Notes: generated by a model from the sequence alone, not told the origin. Shown: positions 46,747 to 55,772, counted from the stretch's first letter. The stretch is DNA of 64,000 bases from Flavobacteriales bacterium (GCA_016717225.1 JADKGB010000001.1:248001-312000), one strand, 5' to 3'. Translations and numbers: made by a program.

Positions 46747-47484
46747 TCACTTGATCCCTCGCTGTTTCAGCACCGAATGCAACGCGATGCCAGCGGCCAC
46801 ACTTACATTCAAGGAGCCGATCTTACCGGCCATCGGGATGCTCCCGCGCAGGTCTGCTTGGCCCAGCAAGGCAGGGGAGATACCCGTGTCTTCGGCGCCC
46901 AATATCAGAAGCAGCGGTCCACTGAGGTCGATAGCGTCCAACTGAAATTCAGTTTTTTCAGTACAGGCCACAGTGCGAAGACCATGAGCTCGTGCGCGCG
47001 CGATCCCTTCCTTCAGGTCCATTACCCGGCATACCGGTTTGCGCAACAGAGCACCAGCACTGCTTTTTATCGCATCGCTTCCCAAGCGGGCACTATGGTG
47101 CTTGGGTACGAGCAGTCCATGCGCCCCAAAGCACTCGGCGCTGCGCGCTATCGCACCGATGTTCCGAACGTCAGTAACCCCATCGAGTGCTACGATCAGT
47201 GGGTCTTCGCCTCTATCATAGGCTTGCTGTATCACCTCATCGAGATCCTGCAAGGCCACCGCGCTGATATACGCGATCACACCTTGATGCGCGGCGTTCG
47301 TGAGTCTGTCGAGCTTTTCACCGGGCACAGGTTGCCAGGGTACATCACGTTCAACCGCTAATTGCTTGATACCGTTGATCGCCTCGCCGCCCATATCGCG
47401 CCGTATCAAAAGCTTTTCCACATGGGCATCGCTGTTCAGCGCTTCCATAACCGGCCTTACGCCACAAACAAGTTCGTTGATCAT
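46747..47484 (-). CDS. rlmB: 23S rRNA 2'-O-ribose methyltransferase, TrmH/SPOUT family
   Basis: 245 aa. An L30e-like substrate-binding domain (about 1-75, LVCGVRPVMEALNSDAHVEKL) is followed by the SPOUT knot with motif 1 LDGVTDVRNIGAIARSAECFG, motif 2 LLLILGAEDTGIS and motif 3 IPMAGKIGSLNVSVAAGIAL. This is the RlmB subgroup that methylates G2251 in the peptidyl-transferase loop. The exact rRNA target is by family inference. It lies 103 nt downstream of the GWxTD gene. Confidence 0.93.
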   Translation of the reverse strand: MINELVCGVRPVMEALNSDAHVEKLLIRRDMGGEAINGIKQLAVERDVPWQPVPGEKLDRLTNAAHQGVIAYISAVALQDLDEVIQQAYDRGEDPLIVALDGVTDVRNIGAIARSAECFGAHGLLVPKHHSARLGSDAIKSSAGALLRKPVCRVMDLKEGIARARAHGLRTVACTEKTEFQLDAIDLSGPLLLILGAEDTGISPALLGQADLRGSIPMAGKIGSLNVSVAAGIALHSVLKQRGIK

Positions 47485-47587
47485 TCTGGGAGAAGGCGTT
47501 GGACTGGATTAACGTTGAACGAGAGAAAGGACTGGTCGCGAGTATTGGATCAAGCGTCACTCGCGGTAAAAAGGTTCGGTAGGATCA

Positions 47588-48880
47588 TCAGTTCTGCACG
47601 ATCCGCCCGTTGCGCCAACTTTCCACATTGCGGTACCAGGCGGTTTTGAAAATGCCGTCACGCCTTAGCACCATATCGTTGTTGCTGTATGGGCCATCAC
47701 GTTTTTCGAAGGTGAAAGTGAGGCTCATCAAATTGCTTTCCTCGCCATAGGTCCACGTCTCGGAAGTCGCCGTTCTACGGATCATATTGGGTGTGCCGAA
47801 GATGATGTGAACCAATCCTCGGTCGGTCTTCCAACCATCGGTATAGGAGGTGAAGTGGCGATTTGCACTCTCCACCCGGCTGTAGTACGCATCGATCGCC
47901 TCTCTAGCCCGGTCACGACTACCGGCCGCATCGATCCAGAATTTTTCAACCTCTTTCCTTTTATTGATGGTCGCTGACAATCGGTCCCATTCCTGCAAAC
48001 TGGTGATGTAGCGCAAGGGAGCAACCATATCACTCACTTGGTCCACTTCGGGGAAAGTGCCAGGACTTGCAAATACCGTGAAACCAACCATTGAGGATGT
48101 ATCCACCCGGAAATGATCGAATCCTGATGAGCCAGCCTTGAAGGTGAAATAGCCATCAGGCCCAACCTGCACCTCGTATGTGCTGTCCACTTTTACAACG
48201 GGACGAATATCCGTTTGGGTGAAAACTGGTGCGGGCAATTTCGCCGGCGTTTCCAAGTGTTCCGCATAGAGCGTGGTATTGGCGTATTGCTCGCATAGAA
48301 CACGCACTTGGGTGCCTGCAAAAACACGGTCATCGAACAACGGAATGCCTTTCTCGGTAACGGGTAAGAAGCCCTGTCGCTGGCCGGGGGCACCTTGTTC
48401 AACCGGAATGAACACTGTGCTTTCCGAATTGCGGTTCATGTCGCGCACCGTCACTTTCAGCAGGAACGAACGCTGCTCGTTGCGCTTCATGTCGATGCTG
48501 CCGATCAGGTCTTTCTTCTCGTTCGGTTGCTCACTCGAGTCCTTTACGAATGTGCTTGCACTGTCCAATAAAGTCTCGCTGTCCCAACTTGAATAGGCCT
48601 CGTATTTCAATTGCACGCGAGCTCGAAAAGACCCACCACCACCGGAGTTCTTGTACAAAAGGTCTTCCGTCCGCAGTTTGAACCAGATCACCGAACGCTT
48701 GTCCGATGCATGGTACACGCGGGCTTGCAAACGCATGGCCGCCGCGCCTTTGCCGTAGAGGTAGGCGAAATTGTCACCACCCGCTACAGGGACGTAAGTG
48801 CCGCAAGCGCTGAAAAGCAGGGAAATGGCAACTACCAACCGCCAACTGCCGACTGCCAATTGTTCTCTTGCCTTTCTCAT
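47588..48880 (-). CDS. GWxTD domain lipoprotein
   Basis: 430 aa. Starts MRKAREQLAVGSWRLVVAIS with a lipobox ending LLFSAC. The C-terminal GWxTD domain is seen as YTDGWKTDRGLVHIIFGTPN, preceded by YITSLQEWDRLSATINKRKE and followed by WTYGEESNLMSLTFTFE. The middle is beta-rich. The domain is widespread in Bacteroidota and Acidobacteriota and has no known function. Its start overlaps the rmuC stop by 4 nt. The codons for the odd n-region (QLAVGSWRL) come from a CAACTGCCGACTGCCAATTG-type stretch, the sort of low-complexity sequence that usually lies between genes, so the start may have been moved. Confidence 0.88.
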   Translation of the reverse strand: MRKAREQLAVGSWRLVVAISLLFSACGTYVPVAGGDNFAYLYGKGAAAMRLQARVYHASDKRSVIWFKLRTEDLLYKNSGGGGSFRARVQLKYEAYSSWDSETLLDSASTFVKDSSEQPNEKKDLIGSIDMKRNEQRSFLLKVTVRDMNRNSESTVFIPVEQGAPGQRQGFLPVTEKGIPLFDDRVFAGTQVRVLCEQYANTTLYAEHLETPAKLPAPVFTQTDIRPVVKVDSTYEVQVGPDGYFTFKAGSSGFDHFRVDTSSMVGFTVFASPGTFPEVDQVSDMVAPLRYITSLQEWDRLSATINKRKEVEKFWIDAAGSRDRAREAIDAYYSRVESANRHFTSYTDGWKTDRGLVHIIFGTPNMIRRTATSETWTYGEESNLMSLTFTFEKRDGPYSNNDMVLRRDGIFKTAWYRNVESWRNGRIVQN

Positions 48881-50202
48881 GCCTCTGTGGAATTGGATTC
48901 CTCAAGCGCGCGAGACAAAAGTGCCGGATTGATCGGTTTGCTCGCCTTCGCACCAAGGGATTTCAGTTTCTCCACTTGGCCGACCAGGTTACCCGGGCCA
49001 GCGGAGAGCTTTTTCATCGCTTCTTCATACCCTTCAGTTGCGCCTTTCAATTGCTTGCCCACTTTGATCAGGTCATCGGTGAAGCCTGCGAATTTCTCGT
49101 ACAGCAAGCCTGCTCGCTCGGCTATTTCCAGATGGTTCCTGGCAATGCGTTCGTTCTTCCAAATGCTGTGGAAGAGCTGAAGACTTGCCATCAGTGTGCT
49201 ATGTGTCACAATGAATATGCGCTGATCGATCGCTTCTTGAACGATGTCACGCCGTGTTGATTGCGCCAGGTTGAAGGCGCTCTCGATGGGTACGAACATC
49301 AGCACGAAATCGGGCGAAGAAATTCGGTAGAGGCTTGGGTAGTCCTTTTGCGAAAGGCCCTTCATGTGAGCGCGCATACTGTCGGTGTGCATTCGCGCGA
49401 ATCGTTCTTGTTCAGCATCATCGGTGCTTGCTGTAAAACGCTCGTAGTGCGTAAGCGAAACTTTGGCATCAATAACAATGTGTTTGCCACCAGGCAGGTT
49501 GATGACGGCATCGGGGCGCAATCGGCTTCCATCGATCAGTGTGGAACTGGCTTGCAAGGAATACTCATCACCTTCTACAAGGCCGCTGCTTTCAAGCATG
49601 CGTTCCAGAACCATTTCGCCCCAATCACCTTGCGTCTTGCTGTCACCTTTTAGCGCTCGCGTAAGGTTGTCCGCATCGGTGCTCAGTTTCATGTTCTGCT
49701 CAACCAATTTGCCGATCTCCTTTTTTAACGCGAAACGTTCGCGCTCTTCTTCATGATAGGTTTTGCGAACCTGTTCTTCGAACTCCTTGATACGGTCGTG
49801 AAGTGGTTTCAGCAAGAGACCGAGCTTCTCCTGTTGCTGCTCGTTCAGCTGTTTGCCTTTGCTTTCCAGCAGCTCACCAGCGGTCAATTTGAACTGGTCT
49901 TGCATGCGCGCATGTGCTTCATCCTGTGCACTTCGCTGCTCGGCGAGCTTCGCTTCCAACCCTTTCACTTTTTCCTGCTCCGCACCAAGACTTCCACTCA
50001 ACCCATTGATGCGTTCATTGCACAAACCGAGCTCCCGTTCTTTTTCCGCGATGCGCTGCTCATGATCACGCTTGTCACCGGCATGCTCGTCCAACAAGGT
50101 GCGCAAGGCTGCTTCACCTTGGCCACTTCGCCAAAGGTGCAGTGCGATGGCACCCAACAGGATCCCCAATAAAAGACCGATCAAGAGACTGCTCCAAAGC
50201 AT
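48877..50202 (-). CDS. rmuC: DNA recombination protein RmuC
   Basis: 441 aa. N-terminal membrane anchor (LIGLLLGILLGAIALHLW), a long coiled coil (about 30-190) and a C-terminal restriction-nuclease-like core: GDWGEMVLERMLESSGL, RPDAVINLPGGKHIVIDAKV (the D...DAK nuclease motif) and FVLMFVPIESAFNLA. RmuC limits inversions at short repeats and has been linked to phage defence and genome stability. It sits 18 nt downstream of the L,D-transpeptidase gene. Confidence 0.93.
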   Translation of the reverse strand: MLWSSLLIGLLLGILLGAIALHLWRSGQGEAALRTLLDEHAGDKRDHEQRIAEKERELGLCNERINGLSGSLGAEQEKVKGLEAKLAEQRSAQDEAHARMQDQFKLTAGELLESKGKQLNEQQQEKLGLLLKPLHDRIKEFEEQVRKTYHEEERERFALKKEIGKLVEQNMKLSTDADNLTRALKGDSKTQGDWGEMVLERMLESSGLVEGDEYSLQASSTLIDGSRLRPDAVINLPGGKHIVIDAKVSLTHYERFTASTDDAEQERFARMHTDSMRAHMKGLSQKDYPSLYRISSPDFVLMFVPIESAFNLAQSTRRDIVQEAIDQRIFIVTHSTLMASLQLFHSIWKNERIARNHLEIAERAGLLYEKFAGFTDDLIKVGKQLKGATEGYEEAMKKLSAGPGNLVGQVEKLKSLGAKASKPINPALLSRALEESNSTEA

Positions 50203-50220
50203 GTGGGCGAAGGTAGCCCC

Positions 50221-50847
50221 TCAATTATCGTAGATCACCACCAACGCTCCCACTGGGATCTTATCAAAGAGTGCGATCACATCGCGGTTGCGCATGCGAA
50301 TGCAACCGTGGCTACTGGGGTCGCCAAGGGAACATTCATCGGCCGTTCCGTGGATATAGATCCAGCGATCATAACTGTCTACTTGGCCGCCCTTGTTGAG
50401 CCCGGATTCCATGCCGCTCAGCCAGAGGATCCGTGAAGTGATCAAGTCGGCTGCAGTATCCCGGCAACTGTCCGCTAATTCCCCCGTGCAAACGCGTTCC
50501 TTGATCACGCTCCAAGGTGGCAGGCCTTCACCGATGCGCTCACGTACGTAATGCAATCCAGCAGGTGTTCGATAGCTGTCCTGCACTTGGCCCAGACCCT
50601 TCGATGAAGTGGAAATGATATACTCCTGTTGGATCATGCGGCCACGAACATGGTACATCCGTTGGCTTCTCACACTTACATAAAGAACGTCGCCATCCAC
50701 GTCGAGGCCGGGATAGCGCACGTCCATGTATTCCAGCAAGAGATCAGCAAGACCTTGTTTTTGGGGTTGCGCACAACTAGTGGACTGTGCTAGGGCCATT
50801 ATTGCTAATACTGATAATCCCTTCACGATCCCGATCGCATTGTTCAA
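50221..50847 (-). CDS. L,D-transpeptidase (YkuD-fold) with signal peptide
   Basis: 208 aa. Signal sequence MNNAIGIVKGLSVLAIMALA ending near TSC or CAQ, possibly a lipoprotein. The catalytic motif is IHGTADECSLGDPSSHGCIRMRN, with the His and the nucleophilic Cys in place. Such enzymes form 3-3 peptidoglycan cross-links or attach proteins to the wall. It lies between an Omp85-type gene and rmuC. Confidence 0.92.
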   Translation of the reverse strand: MNNAIGIVKGLSVLAIMALAQSTSCAQPQKQGLADLLLEYMDVRYPGLDVDGDVLYVSVRSQRMYHVRGRMIQQEYIISTSSKGLGQVQDSYRTPAGLHYVRERIGEGLPPWSVIKERVCTGELADSCRDTAADLITSRILWLSGMESGLNKGGQVDSYDRWIYIHGTADECSLGDPSSHGCIRMRNRDVIALFDKIPVGALVVIYDN

Positions 50848-50865
50848 GAGGCTTTGTGCTTGGTA

Positions 50866-52566
50866 TCAGAAAAGACTTGTGAACCCGAAATGCACCTTGC
50901 CGCTTCTGAGTTCGATGGGATTGTTGAACTGCTTACCCAATGCATAGGTAAGACTGAAGATGCCCGCCTTGGTCTCGAAGCTGGTGCCCGTGCCGAATCC
51001 GATGGGCTTGTCCGTGAGCAACTGCGACTGGCTCTGATCTTCCCACCACGCTTGATCCACGAAGAGAAAGAAATTGCTGTTCTCTTCGAACAAGAAACGA
51101 TACTCCACCGTGCCAATTGCGAACGATGAAGCGACAATGCTGGCTTCATCCACTCCGCGAAGGCTCTTGATGCCGCCCAAGCGATAAATTTCGTTCCTGA
51201 ACAAGCGCTCGTTCACCATAGTGCCCCCTTGCCCAGCGAATCGAACCGTTCCACGCCTTCCAACGGGAACATGCCACACCAGGCGACCATTCAATTCGTA
51301 TTGAACGTTGTAGGTGAAAGGCACGGTGTTCTGATCGGCAAGTGTTGCGGTCGTACTTCGTTTTCGACCCACGCTACCATCCAGATCCGCGCTCAAACCT
51401 TGTCTGGGATTGAACCGATAATCGAACCGCTCGCGTTGAACCCCTAAGCCGTATGAGGTCAACTTCACATCACCCAAACCCGGAGCCCCGGAAAAATCAC
51501 GACCCAACCGTTCACTGGTCTTGTTGTTGACGAAAACGCTCACTTTGTCCCCACGCGCGAGCAGGTATTCCAGAGCGGCTCGAGCATTCACCTCCAAAAA
51601 GGTAGTATCCCGTTTGAAGAGTTTGAGGCTCAGGTCCACGCCGAAGGGAGTGTTGAAGGCGAACGGATAGTTGAAGCGAACTTTCAGGTCCTGTGTTCGG
51701 TCTTGTAGTGCCCGGAAATTGAGGTCGATGGCCTCGCCACGCCTCAATGCGTTACGCAACCGAAGGTCAAGATCGCCGGTCAATTTCACATTGCCCGTAA
51801 CCGGGTCTGGCAGCACGCCGAGAATTCCGTTGAAGCTGCTGGCTTTCTTGGCATCAAGAAAAAGGTAGAGCTTGGTTTGTTCCAATGTGAAGAGAACGAA
51901 CGGCTTCTTCGTTTGGTTGATGAAAGGCAATTCACGCAAGCGCTTGTCTACACCAGCTATCAGTACTTCGTTGTACAGGTCGCCCGGCGAAATGCCGAGA
52001 TGGGAAAAGAGGTAGCGCTGCCCGATATGGGCATTTCCGCGCACAACGATGCTATCGATGCGCGTTAGAGGGCCTTGGTCCAGATGAATGGCCGCACGAA
52101 AGCCATCTGCCTCACGCCGCAAGCTGTCCAGCCGCACTGTGGCGAAGGGAAATCCGTTCTGGTCGCAATGGACGAGCAAGCCTTCGTAAAGCCTGGCCAA
52201 TTGCCGCGGTGTGATCGGACGATCGGCATAGAATCGTTCACGAAAGTGCGTCGCGGAGGCGATCTCCTGGGGCACATTACCAGCAACCAAGCGTGCCCAA
52301 CGGTAGCGATCGCCTAAATGGAATTGGCAAACGGTCGTGTCTCCCTGTTGAACGATCGAATCGCAGGAGGCTTCCAGCCAACCGCTTGCGATAAGGTCCA
52401 TACGCACGGTTTTTGACCATTGTTGCGCACCAAGCGGGCCGGTCACTTTCGTTGTTCCGCGCCATTTTTTGGGTAGGTCATCTTCGCTGATGGCACGCAC
52501 CCAACGCGTTTGCGACCGGACACAAAGTGCCGAGAATACCAGGATCGAAAGTGCAAAACAGCGCAT
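50866..52566 (-). CDS. Omp85/BamA-like outer-membrane protein with POTRA-like region
   Basis: 566 aa from ATG 52566 (MRCFALSILVFSALCVRSQT), which overlaps the last base of the ung stop codon; a longer frame into ung was rejected. The periplasmic part (about 100-250) looks like POTRA domains (GPLTRIDSIVVRGNAHIGQRY). The rest is a beta-barrel with DYRFNPRQGLSADLDGSVG, the surface-antigen motif YRLGGIKSLRGVDE, and an aromatic end KVHFGFTSLF. It is shorter than BamA and probably a TamA-like or accessory insertase; the substrate is unknown. Confidence 0.88.
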   Translation of the reverse strand: MRCFALSILVFSALCVRSQTRWVRAISEDDLPKKWRGTTKVTGPLGAQQWSKTVRMDLIASGWLEASCDSIVQQGDTTVCQFHLGDRYRWARLVAGNVPQEIASATHFRERFYADRPITPRQLARLYEGLLVHCDQNGFPFATVRLDSLRREADGFRAAIHLDQGPLTRIDSIVVRGNAHIGQRYLFSHLGISPGDLYNEVLIAGVDKRLRELPFINQTKKPFVLFTLEQTKLYLFLDAKKASSFNGILGVLPDPVTGNVKLTGDLDLRLRNALRRGEAIDLNFRALQDRTQDLKVRFNYPFAFNTPFGVDLSLKLFKRDTTFLEVNARAALEYLLARGDKVSVFVNNKTSERLGRDFSGAPGLGDVKLTSYGLGVQRERFDYRFNPRQGLSADLDGSVGRKRSTTATLADQNTVPFTYNVQYELNGRLVWHVPVGRRGTVRFAGQGGTMVNERLFRNEIYRLGGIKSLRGVDEASIVASSFAIGTVEYRFLFEENSNFFLFVDQAWWEDQSQSQLLTDKPIGFGTGTSFETKAGIFSLTYALGKQFNNPIELRSGKVHFGFTSLF

Positions 52567-53264
52567 TAGAGCCGCCAATCTATCGGCGCCAGACCTTGTG
52601 CTTTGAGAAGTTCGTTGGCTTGGCCAAAATGCCCGCACCCAATAAACCCGCGATGCGCTGAGAGTGGGGAAGGGTGTGGAGCCTTCAGTACATGGTGCTT
52701 TTCGCCGATCAGGGCTTCTTTGTTTTGTGCGTAGCGACCCCATAACAGAAAGACTATGCCGGTGCGATCATGAGCAAGAGCAGCGATAGCGGAATCGGTG
52801 AAACGCTCCCAGCCATGCCCTTGGTGTGAGCCCGCTTCATGAGCCCTTACGGTAAGTGTAGCGTTCAAGAGCAGCACGCCTTGATCAGCCCACGAACTAA
52901 GGTCCCCGTTCTGGGGCCTTGGGATCCCCAGGTCGCGTTCTATCTCTTTGAAGATGTTCAATAAGGAAGGTGGAGCAGGCACACCGACCGGAACGCTGAA
53001 ACAAAGGCCATGTGCCTGACCCGGTCCGTGATAGGGGTCTTGCCCCAGGATCACAACACGCACCGCATTGAACCCTGTTCGGTTGAACGCGTTGAATATG
53101 TTCGAACCCTTGGGGAAAACGGAATGTGCGGCGCGCTCCTGCACCAGATAGGTCTTCAACTCCGAGAAGTAAGGAGCTGAGAACTCACTTTTGAGATGCT
53201 CGTACCAACCCACACCAATATTTGGTCGAATGGCAGCGTTGGTTTGGTCAACGGAGGAAGTCAT
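52566..53264 (-). CDS. ung: Uracil-DNA glycosylase, family 1
   Basis: 232 aa from ATG 53264 (MTSSVDQTNAAIRPNIGVGW); ATG at 53300 and GTG-type starts further up are possible. Catalytic motif A GQDPYHGPGQAHGLCFSV (Asp activates water), LLLNATLTVRAHEAGSH, and motif B HPSPLSAHRGFIGCGHF are all intact. Removes uracil from DNA. It heads the compact cluster ung - Omp85 - L,D-transpeptidase - rmuC - GWxTD. Confidence 0.96.
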   Translation of the reverse strand: MTSSVDQTNAAIRPNIGVGWYEHLKSEFSAPYFSELKTYLVQERAAHSVFPKGSNIFNAFNRTGFNAVRVVILGQDPYHGPGQAHGLCFSVPVGVPAPPSLLNIFKEIERDLGIPRPQNGDLSSWADQGVLLLNATLTVRAHEAGSHQGHGWERFTDSAIAALAHDRTGIVFLLWGRYAQNKEALIGEKHHVLKAPHPSPLSAHRGFIGCGHFGQANELLKAQGLAPIDWRL

Positions 53265-53300
53265 GGAAGCGAAAGATCGACGATCGGATGGTTGAAACAT

Positions 53301-53335
53301 TTTGAAAGCACTGGCCGTATGAGCCGTTACTTTTG
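53301..53335 (+). promoter_or_regulatory. Promoter of the small lipoprotein gene
   Basis: TTTG (53301-53304), 23 nt, TACTTTTG (53328-53335): a good Bacteroidota promoter 55 nt before the ATG at 53390. It lies in the leader side of the divergent ung gene. Confidence 0.6.
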
Positions 53336-53389
53336 TCCTGTGCATTCGTATTGAACGCGTATACCTCAGTTACCTCGAACGGACCGATC

Positions 53390-53518
53390 ATGAAAAAGCC
53401 GATCAACCTTTTAGCCTTGTTGGCATTGGCTGTACTACTGTTCAGCTCATGTCATTCAGCGAAATCCTGTCCAGCATACAGTAAGGCGGAAAAGCCCGCC
53501 GCCGTTAAGCCGGCCTGA
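53390..53518 (+). CDS. 42-residue lipoprotein
   Basis: MKKPINLLALLALAVLLFSS followed by CHSAKSCPAYSKAEKPAAVK: a lipoprotein signal with lipobox FSSC and a mature part of only about 22 residues, rich in Lys, Ala and Pro with a second Cys. It has its own promoter and its own terminator, so it is a monocistronic gene that should be well expressed. No homologue recognised. Many Bacteroidota carry tiny lipoproteins of this style, with unknown roles. Confidence 0.75.
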   Translation: MKKPINLLALLALAVLLFSSCHSAKSCPAYSKAEKPAAVKPA

Positions 53519-53542
53519 ACTGAATTCCTTGTTATCCACTCG

Positions 53543-53565
53543 AAGCCCCGAAATATTCGGGGCTT
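53543..53565 (+). terminator. Intrinsic terminator of the small lipoprotein gene
   Basis: AAGCCCCGAA-ATA-TTCGGGGCTT, a perfect 10-bp stem followed by T-rich sequence, 24 nt after the stop. It also lies at the end of the converging OsmC gene. Confidence 0.85.
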
Positions 53566-53584
53566 TCGTCTTTGATGGCGCATG

Positions 53585-53992
53585 TCAGGTATAGCTGAAC
53601 GAGGTTTCTTGTAGAACATCCGGATGCAGGCTCCTGGCCACCGGGCAAGTATGTGCAATTCGTTCCAAGATCGCGCGGTCCTTGCTTTCCAACCGGCTTC
53701 CATCCAACTCGATATGTACTTCAATTCGAGCCACTCTCCGTGGTTCAGCGGCCATGTGCTTTACCACTCGGGCTGTGGCCGAAGTGAACGGTATTCCCTT
53801 TGCCTTGGCGCTTAGAGCCATTGTGGTAAGAATGCACGTGCAGAGCGATACACACAGCAGATCCGTTGGGCTGAAGGCTTCGCCCTTGCCGTGGTTGTCC
53901 ACTGGGGCATCCGTAGCGATCATCGTACCGCTGCGCACATGCACCGCTTCACTTCGAAGTTCGCCGATATAGGTTACGCTTGCTGTGTCCAT
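53585..53992 (-). CDS. OsmC-family protein
   Basis: 135 aa from the ATG at 53992 (MDTASVTYIGELRSEAVHVR); the longer frame to 54100 has no homologous N-terminus. Both redox cysteines of the OsmC/Ohr fold are present, in FSPTDLLCVSLCTCILTTM and in HTCPVARSLHPDV. The family reduces organic hydroperoxides or moonlights in envelope stress; this member looks like the YhfA/OsmC-like subgroup. Divergent from the beta-barrel-lipA pair. Confidence 0.88.
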   Translation of the reverse strand: MDTASVTYIGELRSEAVHVRSGTMIATDAPVDNHGKGEAFSPTDLLCVSLCTCILTTMALSAKAKGIPFTSATARVVKHMAAEPRRVARIEVHIELDGSRLESKDRAILERIAHTCPVARSLHPDVLQETSFSYT

Positions 53993-54071
53993 TCGTGGTT
54001 CCGTGAGGTCGGCCAGTAATATTCCTGAACTCGAAGGTGCTAAAGATGCGCGATCTATCGTTTGACGGATG

Positions 54072-54079
54072 TAGCTTTG
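54072..54079 (+). promoter_or_regulatory. -7 box before the barrel-lipA pair
   Basis: TAGCTTTG matches TAnnTTTG. No convincing -33 TTG at the right spacing. It lies 32 nt before the GTG at 54112 and downstream of the alternative ATG 54046, which favours the GTG start. Confidence 0.4.
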
Positions 54080-54111
54080 GACCTGTACATCAGTTCCCAA
54101 GAGTTCACACT

Positions 54112-54879
54112 GTGTTCAGGTCAGCACTTCTCCTATCGTTGTTCGCCATCTCTGGCTGGGCCATAGCGCAGGAGAGTATTTATGATGATCAAGGGCGCAC
54201 GCTTTATTCGCGGGAGATGTACGGAGGCCCTATTGTTCATGGCGATGGCTGGGGATTGCAATTCTGGTATGGAAAGTACCGTACAGCCGCCGATCGTCAC
54301 TTGGTTGGGGTGGAGATCGTGGGGATGAAACACCCGAAAGAGATCAAGAGCTACAATCCGTTCTACGAGGACTCGCGCGGTTACTTCTATGGAAAGCTGA
54401 ACAGTCTGCTTATCCTTCGGCCTACCTATGGTCGCAAACATCGCTTGACAGAGAAGATCCGGAAAAGTGGTGTTGAAGTGAATTACGTGTGGGGTGTAGG
54501 TCCGTCATTCGCGCTAATGAAGCCGGTGTACCTGCAGATCGGGTACCGACTTGATGGGAAGGAGATCGCCCCTTACGATAACATAATCGAAGAACGTTAT
54601 GATCCCGCTATTCACCGGTCCAGCAACATATTTGGGCGTGCTTCATGGTTCCGTGGATTAGGGGAATTGAGCGTGATGCCAGGTGCGTTCGGTCGATTGG
54701 GGCTGAATTTCGAATACGCGGGGGACAATACGGGTATTCGGGCACTGGAGGTTGGTGCCACATTGGATGCATACCCAACGACTGTTCCGATCATGGTAGA
54801 AGATGAACTTATCGTGAACAAGCGCTTTTTTTTCGAGCTTTATTTGGCGCTCCAGTTCGGTGGCAAGACTGTACGATGA
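54112..54879 (+). CDS. Secreted beta-barrel-like protein of unknown function
   Basis: 255 aa from GTG 54112 (VFRSALLLSLFAISGWAIAQ), cleaved after AIAQ. ATG 54046 would add 22 residues in front of the signal sequence. The mature part has many aromatic-alternating strands (GWGLQFWYGKYRTAADRHLV, VNYVWGVGPSFALMKPVYLQ) ending FELYLALQFGGKTVR, suggesting an outer-membrane barrel. No motif recognised. It overlaps lipA by ATGA, a pairing I recall in other Flavobacteriales without a known reason. Confidence 0.75.
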   Translation: MFRSALLLSLFAISGWAIAQESIYDDQGRTLYSREMYGGPIVHGDGWGLQFWYGKYRTAADRHLVGVEIVGMKHPKEIKSYNPFYEDSRGYFYGKLNSLLILRPTYGRKHRLTEKIRKSGVEVNYVWGVGPSFALMKPVYLQIGYRLDGKEIAPYDNIIEERYDPAIHRSSNIFGRASWFRGLGELSVMPGAFGRLGLNFEYAGDNTGIRALEVGATLDAYPTTVPIMVEDELIVNKRFFFELYLALQFGGKTVR

Positions 54880-55772
54880 GCGAACATTTGGAGGCTGCCA
54901 GCCCAGAAGCACAACCTGTTGTTGGCCCCCATCACCGTCGTCGGCCGGATTGGTTGCGAGTAAAACTCCCGACAGGTGAGAAGTACAAGAAGGTTCGCGA
55001 GATCGTAGGGGAGCACAAACTGCACACCATCTGCCAAAGCGGCAATTGCCCGAATATGGGCGAGTGTTGGGGCGAGGGTACAGCCACCTTTATGATACTG
55101 GGCAACATTTGCACACGTAGCTGCGGTTTTTGTTCGGTTGCCACCGGTCGGCCTTTGGAGGCCGATCCGTTCGAGCCTGCTCGCGTTGCACGCAGCGTGG
55201 AGCTGATGGGGGTTAAGCATTGTGTTATCACCAGCGTTGATCGCGATGATCTTGCTGATGGTGGAGCGAAAATTTGGGCCCAAACTATTCGTGCCGTGCG
55301 CCGCCGTAGCCCCGGAACCAAGCTCGAAACGCTGATACCCGACTTCAAAGGCGAATGGCACAACCTGAACATTGTGCTGGAAACGAAACCCGAAGTTCTC
55401 AGCCACAATGTGGAAACAGTTCGGCGTTTGACACGGAAAGTGCGAGTTCAAGCAAAATACGATCGAAGCCTTGAGGTTCTTATGCGCGCAAAAAGAGCCG
55501 GGTTGCGCACCAAAAGCGGGGTCATGCTTGGCCTTGGGGAGCTTGATCACGAGGTTTTGGAAACCATGGACGACCTGCGCAGCGTGGGGTGTGATGTCCT
55601 CACCTTGGGGCAATATCTTCAGCCTACCAAGGCCCATTTGCCGGTCGTGGAATTCATTCATCCCGATCGGTTCGAGACCTTTCGTGAAGCGGGTTTATCG
55701 CGTGGGTTCCGCTTTGTGGAGAGTGGTCCAATGGTTCGCAGCAGCTACCACGCTGAAAAGCACGTCCACTGA
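54876..55772 (+). CDS. lipA: Lipoyl synthase
   Basis: 298 aa radical-SAM enzyme that inserts two sulfurs into octanoyl chains on lipoyl domains. Both clusters are visible: the auxiliary cluster cysteines in TICQSGNCPNMGECWGEG and the radical-SAM CxxxCxxC in NICTRSCGFCSVATGRP. The end VESGPMVRSSYHAEKHVH contains the conserved RSSYHA. Translationally coupled to the upstream barrel gene. Confidence 0.97.
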   Translation: MSEHLEAASPEAQPVVGPHHRRRPDWLRVKLPTGEKYKKVREIVGEHKLHTICQSGNCPNMGECWGEGTATFMILGNICTRSCGFCSVATGRPLEADPFEPARVARSVELMGVKHCVITSVDRDDLADGGAKIWAQTIRAVRRRSPGTKLETLIPDFKGEWHNLNIVLETKPEVLSHNVETVRRLTRKVRVQAKYDRSLEVLMRAKRAGLRTKSGVMLGLGELDHEVLETMDDLRSVGCDVLTLGQYLQPTKAHLPVVEFIHPDRFETFREAGLSRGFRFVESGPMVRSSYHAEKHVH

